From positions 285,107-349,106 of the forward strand of contig NZ_JAKCPW010000010.1 of assembly GCF_021440085.1 (NCBI RefSeq): a stretch of 64,000 nt of DNA, in the 5' to 3' direction. A model generated the notes under the pieces. The model worked only from the letters and a program-made list of their open reading frames with translations. It was not told the DNA's origin and ran no database searches. The DNA is from Dyadobacter sp. CY261. GTDB taxonomy: Bacteria; Bacteroidota; Bacteroidia; Cytophagales; Spirosomataceae. Position 1 is the first letter of the stretch. Each line of letters begins with the position of its first letter. The position numbers were made by a program, and so were the translations under genes. Shown here in pieces: positions 27,338 through 36,671 of the stretch.

Positions 27338-29066
27338 AGTTGCTGGTACTTTGTTGCGAATGGTAAATCTGAACATACTCCGGGCTTGTTTGCATCAACT
27401 CGTCGTGCGTGCCGCAGCCGATCAACTCGCCTTCCATAAGCACGGCGATCTGGTCGTAATGTTCAATGGCCGCAATTTTTTGGGTTACCGAAATCAGCGT
27501 AATACCGGGATAGTTCTGCTCCATATTTTCCAGGATCTTCTTTTCGGTATTGCCATCCACACGTGCCGTAAAGTCGTCGAGCAACAATATCTTCGGATTG
27601 ATTGCCAATGCCCGGGCGAGCATGATACGCTGTTTTTGTCCGCCTGAGAGGCTCGACCCACGTTCCGATACAATGGTATCCAGCCCATCTGGAAGGGTTT
27701 CGATGAATGCGGTCAGTTCGGCGGTATCGATGGCCTTTTGCAGGGACTCATCACTTACCGTTGTGCTGAATGCGATATTCTCCCGAATACTCATGTTGAA
27801 GATGATGCTGTCCTGAAACACAAAACCAACCTGCCGGTAAAACGATTCGCTATCGAAATAATCGATAGGATGACCATCGAACGCGACGCTCCCCTCCTGC
27901 GGCTGGATAAGGCCAGTGAGTAAATACAGCAATTGTGTTTTCCCAGCCGCCGTTGGCCCGATGATCGCGATATGTGAGCCCGCACGAATAGAAAGACTGA
28001 CACCCTTCAATGCAGGCTTTTCGCCATATCGCACAGTTATATTCTGCAATTCGATTTCACCTTGCAGCAATTCTTTGGACGAGCCGCCCGCGACCGGCTC
28101 GTCGGTGTTTAAAACGGCCGAAATCCGCTGGTAGGAAGCCGTCGACTGTGCGATGACGTTGCTCATAAACCCGATCACGAGAATCGGGAAAATCAGCATC
28201 ATGAGATAGCTGTTGAACGCCGCGAAACTGCCCAAAGTCATATCCCCCTCAATCACAAAATGCCCTCCCATGACCAGTATCGTCAGCCCAGCCACATTAG
28301 CCGTAAAAGTGATCACGGGAATCAATCCCGCAAAAAGGTTCAGAATGGCGAGGCCGAAGCCTTTCGCTTTGGCATTCGCTTCGAGAAACTTCGCATATTC
28401 AAGCTGCTGGGAGTTAACGACCCTGATCAGCGCCGAACCTAGAATGCTCTCGTTGATGATCTTGTTGAGCCAATCTATTACCTCCCGGCTTTGTACAAAG
28501 AGCGTCCTGACTTTTTTCAAAGTAATGGCAAACATCCCACCGATAATCGGTATGATCGCCAGCACGGTCAATGCCAGTTTCCAGTTGATAGTCAGTAGCA
28601 AAATGCTCGCTCCGATGATGATGAATATAGAGGATACGATTGCAACAATAGCCTGGGACACAAACAATTTGATCGAATCGATATCGGCTGTAAGGTTGGT
28701 CAGCAGCTTTGCGGCAGTGGTTTGTTCAATAAACGCGTGGCTCTGCTTGGATATCTTGTCAGAAAGCCTCGTGCGTAAATCCCGCGCGACTTTCTCTGAT
28801 GCATAAGTCTGAATAATGCTTTGCAGATAGGCAAACAAAAATACAAAGATCACCGCGCCGGTAAACTCGATCAGGATTTTGTTCAGGTCGAACCGCCGGT
28901 GAGTGTAGTCGTCGATGCCGTCGGCCACCAGTTTGGGAAGCCATAGATTAATGCCATTACTGAGCAATGCAAACAGTAAAAGCGAGATTATCAAACCCTT
29001 GTAGGGAGTCAGCAAACTAAATATGCCCGGTTGCTTAGGAATGCCCGGAGTGGCCTTTTCAGACAT
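27321..29066 (-). CDS. ABC exporter half, degenerate-site subunit (MdlA-like)
   Basis: 581 residues: an exporter membrane domain, then an ATPase domain with Walker A GPTAAGKTQLL, an intact signature SLSGGQKQR, and Walker B ILLLDDFTARVD, in which Asp replaces the catalytic Glu. The H-loop region reads LISVTQKIAAI, so the usual switch His is replaced by Gln. These changes mark the non-hydrolysing site of a heterodimeric exporter such as TM287/288 or BmrCD. First gene of a two-gene operon. A TATATTTG element is present on the minus strand at 29099-29092, about 26 nt before the start, although a matching -33 TTG is not evident. Confidence 0.88.
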   Translation of the reverse strand: MSEKATPGIPKQPGIFSLLTPYKGLIISLLLFALLSNGINLWLPKLVADGIDDYTHRRFDLNKILIEFTGAVIFVFLFAYLQSIIQTYASEKVARDLRTRLSDKISKQSHAFIEQTTAAKLLTNLTADIDSIKLFVSQAIVAIVSSIFIIIGASILLLTINWKLALTVLAIIPIIGGMFAITLKKVRTLFVQSREVIDWLNKIINESILGSALIRVVNSQQLEYAKFLEANAKAKGFGLAILNLFAGLIPVITFTANVAGLTILVMGGHFVIEGDMTLGSFAAFNSYLMMLIFPILVIGFMSNVIAQSTASYQRISAVLNTDEPVAGGSSKELLQGEIELQNITVRYGEKPALKGVSLSIRAGSHIAIIGPTAAGKTQLLYLLTGLIQPQEGSVAFDGHPIDYFDSESFYRQVGFVFQDSIIFNMSIRENIAFSTTVSDESLQKAIDTAELTAFIETLPDGLDTIVSERGSSLSGGQKQRIMLARALAINPKILLLDDFTARVDGNTEKKILENMEQNYPGITLISVTQKIAAIEHYDQIAVLMEGELIGCGTHDELMQTSPEYVQIYHSQQSTSNYELRS

Positions 29067-29177
29067 ATGGGTTTAGTATTAAATGCGGCGACAAATATAG
29101 CAAGGTATGTTTTTGAATCACTCTCCGTGGTGATGGTTAAATTTTGGTTAAATTCCCGTCCGTCAAAACCATACCCC

Positions 29178-30677
29178 ATGCGATCCCTGAACCTGTTTTT
29201 ATTCTCACTATTCGTTACCACTGCCGTTTTTGCTCAAAAAAACAAAAGCCAGACGCGGCTTCCAAACATCATCTATATCTACGCCGACGACCTTGGATAC
29301 GGCGAGCTGGGTTGTTATGGCCAGCAAAAGATCAAAACACCGAACCTTGACCGGCTGTCGAAAGAGGGCATCCGCTTTACGCAGCATTACACAGGTACGC
29401 CAGTATGCGCGCCAGCACGCGCGATGCTCATGACAGGCAAGCACGCGGGGCATTCTGCCATTCGCGGCAATTTTGAGCTGGGAACTTTCAAGGATGATGA
29501 GGAACGCGGCCAGATGCCTTTGCCGGCAAATGAATTCACGGTTGCCGAACTGCTCAAACAAAAAGGCTATGCCACGGCACTAACGGGCAAATGGGGCATG
29601 GGCATGAACAACACCGAAGGCACGCCCACCAAGCAGGGTTTCGACTATTATTACGGCTACCTCGACCAGAAACAAGCCCATAACCAATACCCATCCCATT
29701 TGTGGGAAAACGACCGATGGGACACGCTCGCACAACCCTGGCAGGATGTCCATCGCAAACTCGATCCCGCCACAGCCACCGACGCCGATTTTGAATCTTT
29801 CAAAGGAAAAGAATATGCGCCGGCAAAAATGACCGAAAAAGCGCTGGCATTTATCGAACGGAGCAAAGACGGCCCATTTTTCCTTTACATGCCTTACACC
29901 ATCCCCCATGTGTCGTTGCAGGCACCGGATGAATACGTTAAAAAGTACATCGGCCTATTCGACGAAAAGCCCTATTATGGCGAGAAGAATTACGCTTCTA
30001 CCAAATACCCGCTGTCGACTTATGCAGCCATGATTACCTATCTCGACGATCAGGTTGGTATTATTTTGGAAAGACTCAGGAGCCTGGGTTTGGATGATAA
30101 TACAATTGTTATGTTCAGCAGCGATAATGGCGCCACTTTCAATGGCGGTGTAAATCCGCAGTTTTTTAACAGCGTGGCTGGGTTACGCGGGCTCAAAATG
30201 GATGTTTATGAAGGCGGTATACGCGAACCATTTATCGCGCGCTGGCCCGGAAAAATCAAAGCAGGAAGGGTAAGCGACCATATTTCCGCCCAATTCGACC
30301 TGATGGCAACGCTTGCCGAGCTAACCGCCCAACCCACCCCGCCAACCGATGGCATTTCCTTCCTGCCCGAATTACTGGGACAGACCAACCGGCAGAAAAA
30401 GCACGACTACCTCTATTTTGAATATCCCGAAAAAGGCGGACAGATAGCCGTTCGGATAGGCGACTGGAAAGGCGTCAAAACAGATCTACGCAAAAATGCG
30501 GGCAACCCGTGGCAGCTCTTCAACCTTAAGGCCGACCGCAACGAAACCACCGACCTCGCCGCCCAACATCCCGATCTTCTGAAAAAAATGGACGAAATTG
30601 TCAAAAAGGAACATCAGGAACCCGCCAATGCGGCGTGGCAGTTTGTAATGCCGGTGATTGCGGCGAGTAATAAGTAG
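29178..30677 (+). CDS. Secreted sulfatase (formylglycine type)
   Basis: 499 residues from MRSLNLFLFSLFVTTAVFAQ. The frame extends 49 codons upstream without protein-like features and through the start of the divergent ABC gene. The sulfatase core is clear: NIIYIYADDLGYGELGCYG binds the metal, and PVCAPARAMLMTGKHAGH carries the C-x-A/P-x-R motif whose Cys is converted to formylglycine. GKWGMG, MITYLDDQVG and FSSDNGA complete the active site. It hydrolyses sulfate esters, probably on polysaccharides, in the periplasm. No maturase is seen in the window, so one must be encoded elsewhere. Not linked to the PUL. Confidence 0.9.
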   Translation: MRSLNLFLFSLFVTTAVFAQKNKSQTRLPNIIYIYADDLGYGELGCYGQQKIKTPNLDRLSKEGIRFTQHYTGTPVCAPARAMLMTGKHAGHSAIRGNFELGTFKDDEERGQMPLPANEFTVAELLKQKGYATALTGKWGMGMNNTEGTPTKQGFDYYYGYLDQKQAHNQYPSHLWENDRWDTLAQPWQDVHRKLDPATATDADFESFKGKEYAPAKMTEKALAFIERSKDGPFFLYMPYTIPHVSLQAPDEYVKKYIGLFDEKPYYGEKNYASTKYPLSTYAAMITYLDDQVGIILERLRSLGLDDNTIVMFSSDNGATFNGGVNPQFFNSVAGLRGLKMDVYEGGIREPFIARWPGKIKAGRVSDHISAQFDLMATLAELTAQPTPPTDGISFLPELLGQTNRQKKHDYLYFEYPEKGGQIAVRIGDWKGVKTDLRKNAGNPWQLFNLKADRNETTDLAAQHPDLLKKMDEIVKKEHQEPANAAWQFVMPVIAASNK

Positions 30678-30751
30678 AACTGGCAGATTCCACAGGCATC
30701 ACCCAATGCAAGTACCGTCGGGCACGCAATATTGGTCGACAAACACATTAT

Positions 30752-31735
30752 CTAATCGACCGGAAACGGCCCGTCCTCAAACTCCTCTTCATGATACCCT
30801 TTACTACCAACCTCCCGTGCCAACTCACTTCTGAAATCCGTTCCGCCGCGCAGGCATTGCAACACATACGTAAAATCATACACTGGCTCCCAGCCCAGTT
30901 CGTGCCGCGCGCGCTCATTCACATACACGCGATCGATTTCTGTAAACATCTTCCAGCCTGCTGCATCAAAAAGTCCTTCGCTTTCCGGGTAGAGTACGCG
31001 AATCACTCCTGCTGCATTCGTATGTAATTCTGCCAGATGTGCGGGCAAAAACGGCGTGGTAGCCGAGATGATATATTTGCCAAATCCGATCGACCCGGCT
31101 TTCTCCATGGCTAAGAGATGCGCTGTGACGGCGTCAGCAATATCAACGCGGCGATAGAGCAGTTCGAGGGCCTGGACATTGGGCTTTTCATAAAGCTCGC
31201 GGGTTTGGGCATTATCATCATCTTCCGGGAAGAAACGCGACGTGCGCAGGATCATCACCGGCAGTTTGCTTTTGCGGTGAAACAGCTCGCAAAGGCTTTC
31301 CGCGGCGAGTTTGGTGACACTGTAAATGTTCTTGGGTTGCGGCACCACTTCTTCGGTGATCCAGGCCGCCGGCTCGCCTTTTGCCGGGTTCATGGCAGCG
31401 CCGAATGTGCTGGTCGTACTTGTGAAGATAAACGCCGAAACGCCTTGTAAAAGAGCTTCTTCCAGCAAATTGAGCGTCCCTGTAATGTTGGTGTCTACAA
31501 AATCCTGCTTGCTGTGTGTCGCCACGTGCGGCTTATGCAATGTAGCAGTGTGAATGACGGTGCGGATGCCTTTCATGGCATTTTTTACAAAATCCCTGTC
31601 TGCAATGCTGCCGACCATATCCGTACAGGCTGAATGTTTAATATCCAACCCGATTGCCCGCACGTTTTGCGCCCGGAACGTACGCATCAGCGCCTCGCCC
31701 AAATGACCCGCGCTGCCCGTTATTAAAATACTCAT
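30752..31735 (-). CDS. NAD-dependent epimerase/dehydratase (extended SDR)
   Basis: 327 residues from MSILITGSAGHLGEALMR. A 45-residue upstream extension in the same frame is not used, because the Rossmann strand starts right after this Met. The glycine motif GSAGHLG, the DMVGSIADRD segment, TNITGTLNLLEEAL, the catalytic YSVTK, and the RTSRFFPEDDD stretch place it among UDP-sugar-epimerase-like extended SDRs. Cytoplasmic. The substrate is uncertain because many members of this branch are only predicted. Convergent with the sulfatase gene. Confidence 0.82.
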   Translation of the reverse strand: MSILITGSAGHLGEALMRTFRAQNVRAIGLDIKHSACTDMVGSIADRDFVKNAMKGIRTVIHTATLHKPHVATHSKQDFVDTNITGTLNLLEEALLQGVSAFIFTSTTSTFGAAMNPAKGEPAAWITEEVVPQPKNIYSVTKLAAESLCELFHRKSKLPVMILRTSRFFPEDDDNAQTRELYEKPNVQALELLYRRVDIADAVTAHLLAMEKAGSIGFGKYIISATTPFLPAHLAELHTNAAGVIRVLYPESEGLFDAAGWKMFTEIDRVYVNERARHELGWEPVYDFTYVLQCLRGGTDFRSELAREVGSKGYHEEEFEDGPFPVD

Positions 31736-31824
31736 GAATGTTTTAAAACTAATTTTCGGCAAAGGTATGTGCGTCCGACATCGAAAATACTGGGATAGCC
31801 GATAAAAATCGCTTGCAATGACCG

Positions 31825-32743
31825 TCAGATCATCCATTTTCGCTCGGTGGTAAAAGAAATAGTGAGCCACATTTTATATTCGCCCCGGATATGGTCATAC
31901 AGCTCCTGCCTGATTCCATCCAGCTCTTTCACCTGTGTATGTGCGAGCGCTTGGGGTAACAGAAAATCAATTTCAACGGTATAACTGCCACCGGTTTTGG
32001 CTACCCGCACGTATTCGTCGATAAAACCGTAACGCTTCGAAATCCCTTCCGCCTGCTGATGGATCATTTCCTCCACCTCATCGTCGGGTGCGAATTGCAG
32101 CAATTCGCGGATGTTTTTCCAGAATGTGCCCACGGGGATTCGCAGGAAAAGAATGGAAATGATAATGACCATACCGGGGTCGAGGATAGGGGATTAGATA
32201 CGACAGCGATGTTTCGCGCAAAAAATATCCAAGCGACAAAACTATAAGCACGCCCGTGCTCAACAATGCGTCGAGCTGCCATTCAGTGGCTTCGATGCGC
32301 ACATATTCGGAACGGATTTGCAGCGCCATTCTCCGGAAGTACAGCCAAAGCAGGAAGCAACCGACGATAGAGGCAATGAGGTAAGGCAATGCAATATCGA
32401 GCTCGACAAGCTTCCCTCCATTGATGATGTCCATCACCGAGGTAGCGAGCGAATACAAACAAAGGAAAATGATCACGGCTGATTGCAGCGTCATCGAGAA
32501 CGGCTCGAACTGCGCCCGGCCGAATGGCAAATCATCGTCATCGGGCTTGCGGACGAAGTTGTTGACCAGTAACGATACACCCGACAGGCTGATGCCAACC
32601 ATCGAAAACAGGGCATCGAAAATGATCGATTTCGAACCACCCGCTATCCCGACGATGATAGCCCAGATGGTAAATACCGAACCGGTGACGATCGAAAGCT
32701 TTATGAGCCGTCGCTCACGAAGGCGTTTTTGTCTCTCATTCAT
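31825..32743 (-). pseudogene. Cation diffusion facilitator family transporter, one-base frameshift
   Basis: Two frames together give one complete CDF protein. The first (from 32743) encodes MNERQKRLRERRLIKLS, five membrane helices and the FGRAQFEPFSMTLQS segment of this CDF branch, ending sensibly at SLSYLIPY. The second frame continues with DPGMVIIISILFLRIPVG and the cytoplasmic C-terminal domain to RKWMI. An extra C in TATCCTCGACC (plus-strand GG at 32184-32185) breaks the frame; removing it gives LIPYLDPGMV. Either a recent inactivation or a sequencing error in a short homopolymer. The intact protein would export Zn, Co, Cd or Fe ions. Confidence 0.8.
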
Positions 32744-32861
32744 GGCGTTTGGGCGAGCGCAGGAATATCGGCGCGATCACCCTGAATAAGTTAAAAAGAC
32801 CTGAGGCTCAAAGCAAGTTCCAAAGGGTGCATTACCATTTTGGGAAATTCCCGTGCCGAGG

Positions 32862-33986
32862 CTATTTCCTGCTCACCTGCGAACTTCGTCGCCCGACACC
32901 GAACTGATCGCCCGCACGTACAGGTTTCCCGCCAACAAACTGTACCTCTACCATTTTCTCACTTCCTACGCTGTTATGAAATTCGTCTGTTAATATCATC
33001 AGGATTTTGCGCGTTTTCACATCGATCACCTCTCCGCTCGAAGGATAGGCATAGTGCCCATCCAGGCTGAAAGTTACCCAGCCCGGCATATCCTGAACGG
33101 GAATAGTGGTAAGTTGTTGGTAAGGTGGTTTTGCGCTGAAAACGTGCATCCGCATATTATGGCCGTCACAAAGCCAGATCTCTGACTCATCGGGCGTGAG
33201 GCCAATGCCGTGGCTAGGGTTGCCGTGTCTCCGTACCGGGCCGCGCTCCCATCCTTCCACACCGATATGGGCTATTTTCGTGCCTTTTTGAATATCCCCT
33301 ACTTCGAAACCAAGTAAGCTGTCGACCGTGATGTAAGCCAGCGATTCGTCGGCGGTAATGGTGAATGGACGCACATAGTTTGCAAACGGACCGACTTTTC
33401 GGCTCAGTTCGTGTGTTTTAGGATCGGCGATATGCAGCCAGGGGCTCGCAATATCGCCCATGTAAACTGCATTGCCCGAAGCTCCGTAAATCGTATTATG
33501 CGCCCTTTTGTGGACGTTGATTTTCTTGATAATATCACCCGTTTCACAATTTACCACGTTCCAAAACCCTTTTTCCAGGGAAGGAAGATACATCGTGCGG
33601 CCGTCGGGAGAAATCGCCATCCGGTCGCAGCCGCCTTCAAACGGTTTTTCCCAAATCACTTTTTCCGTCGTCAGATCGATGCGTTGCAGGCCTTCCAGCG
33701 TGCTGACATAAATGCTATTGAGCGGCAAGCTGACGGCAATTCCCTTTACGTTCGATGGTTTTCCATTAGGATGTAAACCACCTGTGGCGATCCTTTTGAC
33801 GAAACGATGATTGTTATCCATATCAAAAACCAGCAGCCCATGCCCGCCATAGCCCAGGTAATCGCGGACTCCCGGTGTAGCGACATAGAGGTACCGCTTT
33901 GTAGCCGGCTTTTTAGCAGATTGGGATATAACCAGCTGACTGACACAAAGTAGCAGGGATAGCGTTACAGAACAAATCCTCTTCAT
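32862..33986 (-). CDS. YncE-like beta-propeller protein, secreted
   Basis: About 374 residues from MKRICSVTLSLLLCVSQ with a signal peptide ending near VISQS. The Met seven codons earlier would form an ATGA overlap with the upstream oxidoreductase gene; both starts are possible. Repeats such as KRYLYVATPGVRDYLGYGG, RMAISPDGRTMYLPS, AVYMGDIASPWLHIAD and GIGLTPDESEIWLCDGHN are of the YncE/cytochrome-D1-like seven-bladed propeller kind. Binding partner unknown. It lies in one operon with the Gfo/Idh/MocA oxidoreductase. Confidence 0.78.
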   Translation of the reverse strand: MKRICSVTLSLLLCVSQLVISQSAKKPATKRYLYVATPGVRDYLGYGGHGLLVFDMDNNHRFVKRIATGGLHPNGKPSNVKGIAVSLPLNSIYVSTLEGLQRIDLTTEKVIWEKPFEGGCDRMAISPDGRTMYLPSLEKGFWNVVNCETGDIIKKINVHKRAHNTIYGASGNAVYMGDIASPWLHIADPKTHELSRKVGPFANYVRPFTITADESLAYITVDSLLGFEVGDIQKGTKIAHIGVEGWERGPVRRHGNPSHGIGLTPDESEIWLCDGHNMRMHVFSAKPPYQQLTTIPVQDMPGWVTFSLDGHYAYPSSGEVIDVKTRKILMILTDEFHNSVGSEKMVEVQFVGGKPVRAGDQFGVGRRSSQVSRK

Positions 33987-34003
33987 TTTTGAAATACTAA
34001 AAA

Positions 34004-35317
34004 TCATGAAACAGAAGGTATCTTATAGCCGTTATGATACTCTTTCGTAATGAGCTTGTTGGCTTCGTCATCTGTAAATTTCCCCTTTTCTTTATCCCAA
34101 TAAATCTTCTTGCCGGTCCGGTAAGCGATATTTCCCATTTGAGAAAACACCGCAATGTCGGAGCCAACCTGGATGGGTGCATTCAGATCCGCCATTTTCC
34201 GCGATTTGATGACGTCGATGAAATTCTTCGCGTGCAGGTCCAGTCCGTTATCGATCGATTTCTGGAATGGAACGGATTCCATCCGCTTGCCTTCTGGTAT
34301 CACCTCCCAGCCATCGCGGCTCAGGACCAGGGTGCCATTGTTGCCAATGTAGGCAATGCCGTGCTGGCGACCGTAAGGACCGCCATCAATACCCATCGCG
34401 TGTTCCCACTGGATATTGAAATCGTCGAATTCGAAAACGGTCGTAAGCGTGTCGGGCGTTTCGGCACCGGAATCCTGGTTGGCAAACTTGCCACCGGCCG
34501 CCATGATGCTGTTGGGGTTAGCGGCTTTCATGCCCAGCAATGCATAATCGAGCAGATGCACGCCCCAGTCGGTCATCAGGCCGCCGGCATAATCCCAGAA
34601 CCACCGAAAATTGAAATGAAAACGGTTGGGGTTGAACGGCCGTTTTGGCGCCGGTCCGAGCCACATATTGTAATCGACGCCCGCCGGTGGGTTACCATCC
34701 GGCAATTTGCTGATCGGGTTTACCCAGGCGAAATAGCCCCAGACCTTCACCAGCCGGATTTTCCCCAACTTGCCCGAATGCACAAAATCGATAGCGTCGC
34801 GGAAATGCTTCTGGCTGCGCTGCCATTGCCCCACCTGCACCACACGGTTGTACCGTTGCTGCGCCGCCACCATGGCACGGCATTCGGCAATGGAATTCCC
34901 GATTGGCTTTTCAACATAAATATCTTTGCCTGCCTGACACGCCTCGACCATCATCAGACAATGCCAGTGATCGGGCGTGCCGATCACAACCGCATCGACA
35001 TCTTTATCCGCGAGCAACTGCCGGTAATCTCCATAAGTCTTAACTTTGGCCCCACCCTTGGCCAATTCGGCGGCACGTTTGTCGAGGACATTTTTATCGG
35101 CATCACAAAGCGCCACACATTCCGTCCCCGGATTTTTAAGGATCGCATTCAAATCTGACCAGCCCATCCCATTGACTCCAATGGCACCGATGCAGATCTT
35201 ATCGGCCGCTGAAACTTGCGCAAATGCAGAAACAGGGGAAGGAACAATGGCCGAGAGGCCGGCACCAGCCGCGAGGGTGGTTGCGGTGCTGAGGAAGTCG
35301 CGTCTTGAATGGGTCAT
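34004..35317 (-). CDS. Gfo/Idh/MocA-family oxidoreductase, Tat-exported
   Basis: 437 residues starting MTHSRRDFLSTATTLAAGAG, a clear twin-arginine signal. The Rossmann segment IGAIGVNGMGWSDL is followed by CVALCDADKNVLDKRA, the EKPIGNSIAECRAM motif with the catalytic Lys of this family, and a C-terminal alpha/beta domain with WFWDYAGGLMTDWGVHLLDYAL. Exported family members usually act on sugars, with tightly bound NAD(P). The next gene downstream is the YncE-like propeller with a 4-nt overlap or a 17-nt gap. Substrate unknown. Confidence 0.87.
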   Translation of the reverse strand: MTHSRRDFLSTATTLAAGAGLSAIVPSPVSAFAQVSAADKICIGAIGVNGMGWSDLNAILKNPGTECVALCDADKNVLDKRAAELAKGGAKVKTYGDYRQLLADKDVDAVVIGTPDHWHCLMMVEACQAGKDIYVEKPIGNSIAECRAMVAAQQRYNRVVQVGQWQRSQKHFRDAIDFVHSGKLGKIRLVKVWGYFAWVNPISKLPDGNPPAGVDYNMWLGPAPKRPFNPNRFHFNFRWFWDYAGGLMTDWGVHLLDYALLGMKAANPNSIMAAGGKFANQDSGAETPDTLTTVFEFDDFNIQWEHAMGIDGGPYGRQHGIAYIGNNGTLVLSRDGWEVIPEGKRMESVPFQKSIDNGLDLHAKNFIDVIKSRKMADLNAPIQVGSDIAVFSQMGNIAYRTGKKIYWDKEKGKFTDDEANKLITKEYHNGYKIPSVS

Positions 35318-35468
35318 AATATGTGGTTAAATACAAGAACGTATAAAAAAACCTTAATTAAGCCGAAAAGGACATTTTCAAATTCTACCATTCTATAAAT
35401 TGTAATCAAAATAGGGCCATTTGTTATATTTACATTGTGAAAAATCCACCTATCAGACCTTTACTTAG

Positions 35469-36277
35469 ATGAAAAAAACCTTGTGCGACAGTTTTCTTCG
35501 ACAAGCGCAGGATGAGGGGGGATGCGCGTCCGTCAAGCTGTCGATTTACTACAACTCACAACAAAAACAATACGCTACCGGAATTATACTTAATGACAAG
35601 CAGCTTGATTTTCTAGCTAAAAATAAAGCCGGCCTCACGGGAAAGGTTCGCGATGAAGGGCTTCGTAATTTGTGAAATAAAGTCTAGCATTGAGAAATCA
35701 GGTGACGATTATTGTCTAGGTATTCGGAAGCTCCCTTACTTCTGCGGCAGGATGAACATGGCTGACCTTGCGCGGTTAAAATGGCGGAACATAGATTTGA
35801 TCCACAACCAAGTTTCATTTATTCGGAGAAAGACACGGACCAACAAGGCCAACCCAGGTTTGGAGACCGCTCTTCCCCTAGTTCCCGAGACTAACTAAAT
35901 TATCAAAAAATGGGGACAATCAAGTAGCGATCAAAATGAGTTCGTTTTTCCGGAGCTGAATCAACAAGTGAACGAGAAGGAAATCTACCTGGCTGTTTAT
36001 AATCTTACCCAGCGCGTCAACCGCATGCTCGTTCTCATCTTGAAAGAACTTGGCATTCAGGCCAAAATTCGAACCTATGAAGCCCGCCACAGCTACGCGA
36101 CAATGCTAGCGCGGGCGCAGGTGCCCTTAGCGTTTATATCACAAGGATTGGGACATTCGAGCCTAACCACCACTGAAGAAATACCTGGGTTCAGTTGAGT
36201 ATGAGCAGACGCAGAAGTATTTGAGTGCGTTGATACCTCGGAAACAAGAAAATAGCGATATTAAACCATTAGTGTGA
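35469..36277 (+). pseudogene. Degenerate tyrosine recombinase (integrase)
   Basis: Broken into several frames. The first (to 35675) has an arm-binding-type N-terminus (SVKLSIYYNSQQKQYATGI). The second (35653-35898) has the catalytic-core Arg helix (FCGRMNMADLARLKWRNIDL). The third (35968-36198) carries TYEARHSYATMLARAQ and SQGLGHSSLTTTE, the His-x-x-Arg and second His region. A one-base shift then restores YLGSVEYEQTQKYLSALIP, with the catalytic Tyr region, up to the TGA at 36277. Most of the middle core-binding domain is missing. Remnant of an integrated element; marks the left side of the AT-rich island. Confidence 0.85.
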
Positions 36278-36383
36278 GCAGAGCTTCAACTCCTGATAGT
36301 AAAGTTAAACGTATAGTCAAGACAGAAAAATAACAAAGGACTCTGGGATAGGGGTGGTTCGTCGATCCGTTTTCAAGATGTTT

Positions 36384-36563
36384 TTACATTTCATATACAT
36401 CTCTCCTGAAATAAGCTATTGGGCGGAATTCAAAAGTTTCATATCCTTCCGTTTGGGGATCTCGGTCAAACTCAGCTCGCAAAAGTATAATCTCCACGAT
36501 CCTCGATTCACGAATCGCCTCCTGCAATTCTGATCGATTTCTGGCGATGTCTTTGGCGTCCAT
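36384..36563 (-). CDS. Possible 59-residue protein in the island
   Basis: A minus-strand frame starting MDAKDIARNRSELQEAIR and ending RRDVYEM. It is highly charged with a natural helix pattern (SRIVEIILLRAEFDRDP). It is the only reading frame of protein-like composition in the 390 nt between the dead integrase and the beta-helix gene. No family recognized; it may be a remnant. Confidence 0.35.
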   Translation of the reverse strand: MDAKDIARNRSELQEAIRESRIVEIILLRAEFDRDPQTEGYETFEFRPIAYFRRDVYEM

Positions 36564-36671
36564 AAATAACTGTGAGAGACTATTAAATTAATTCAAAATT
36601 ATCACTTAATAATTACTTATTGAAAGTAACCGAACGTTTCATATATTTCTACTTCACGAAACAAATACGCT

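Noticed and set aside
30752..31870. Epimerase start 45 codons further upstream
   Set aside because: The Rossmann glycine motif lies directly after the Met at 31735, and the extension resembles no domain.
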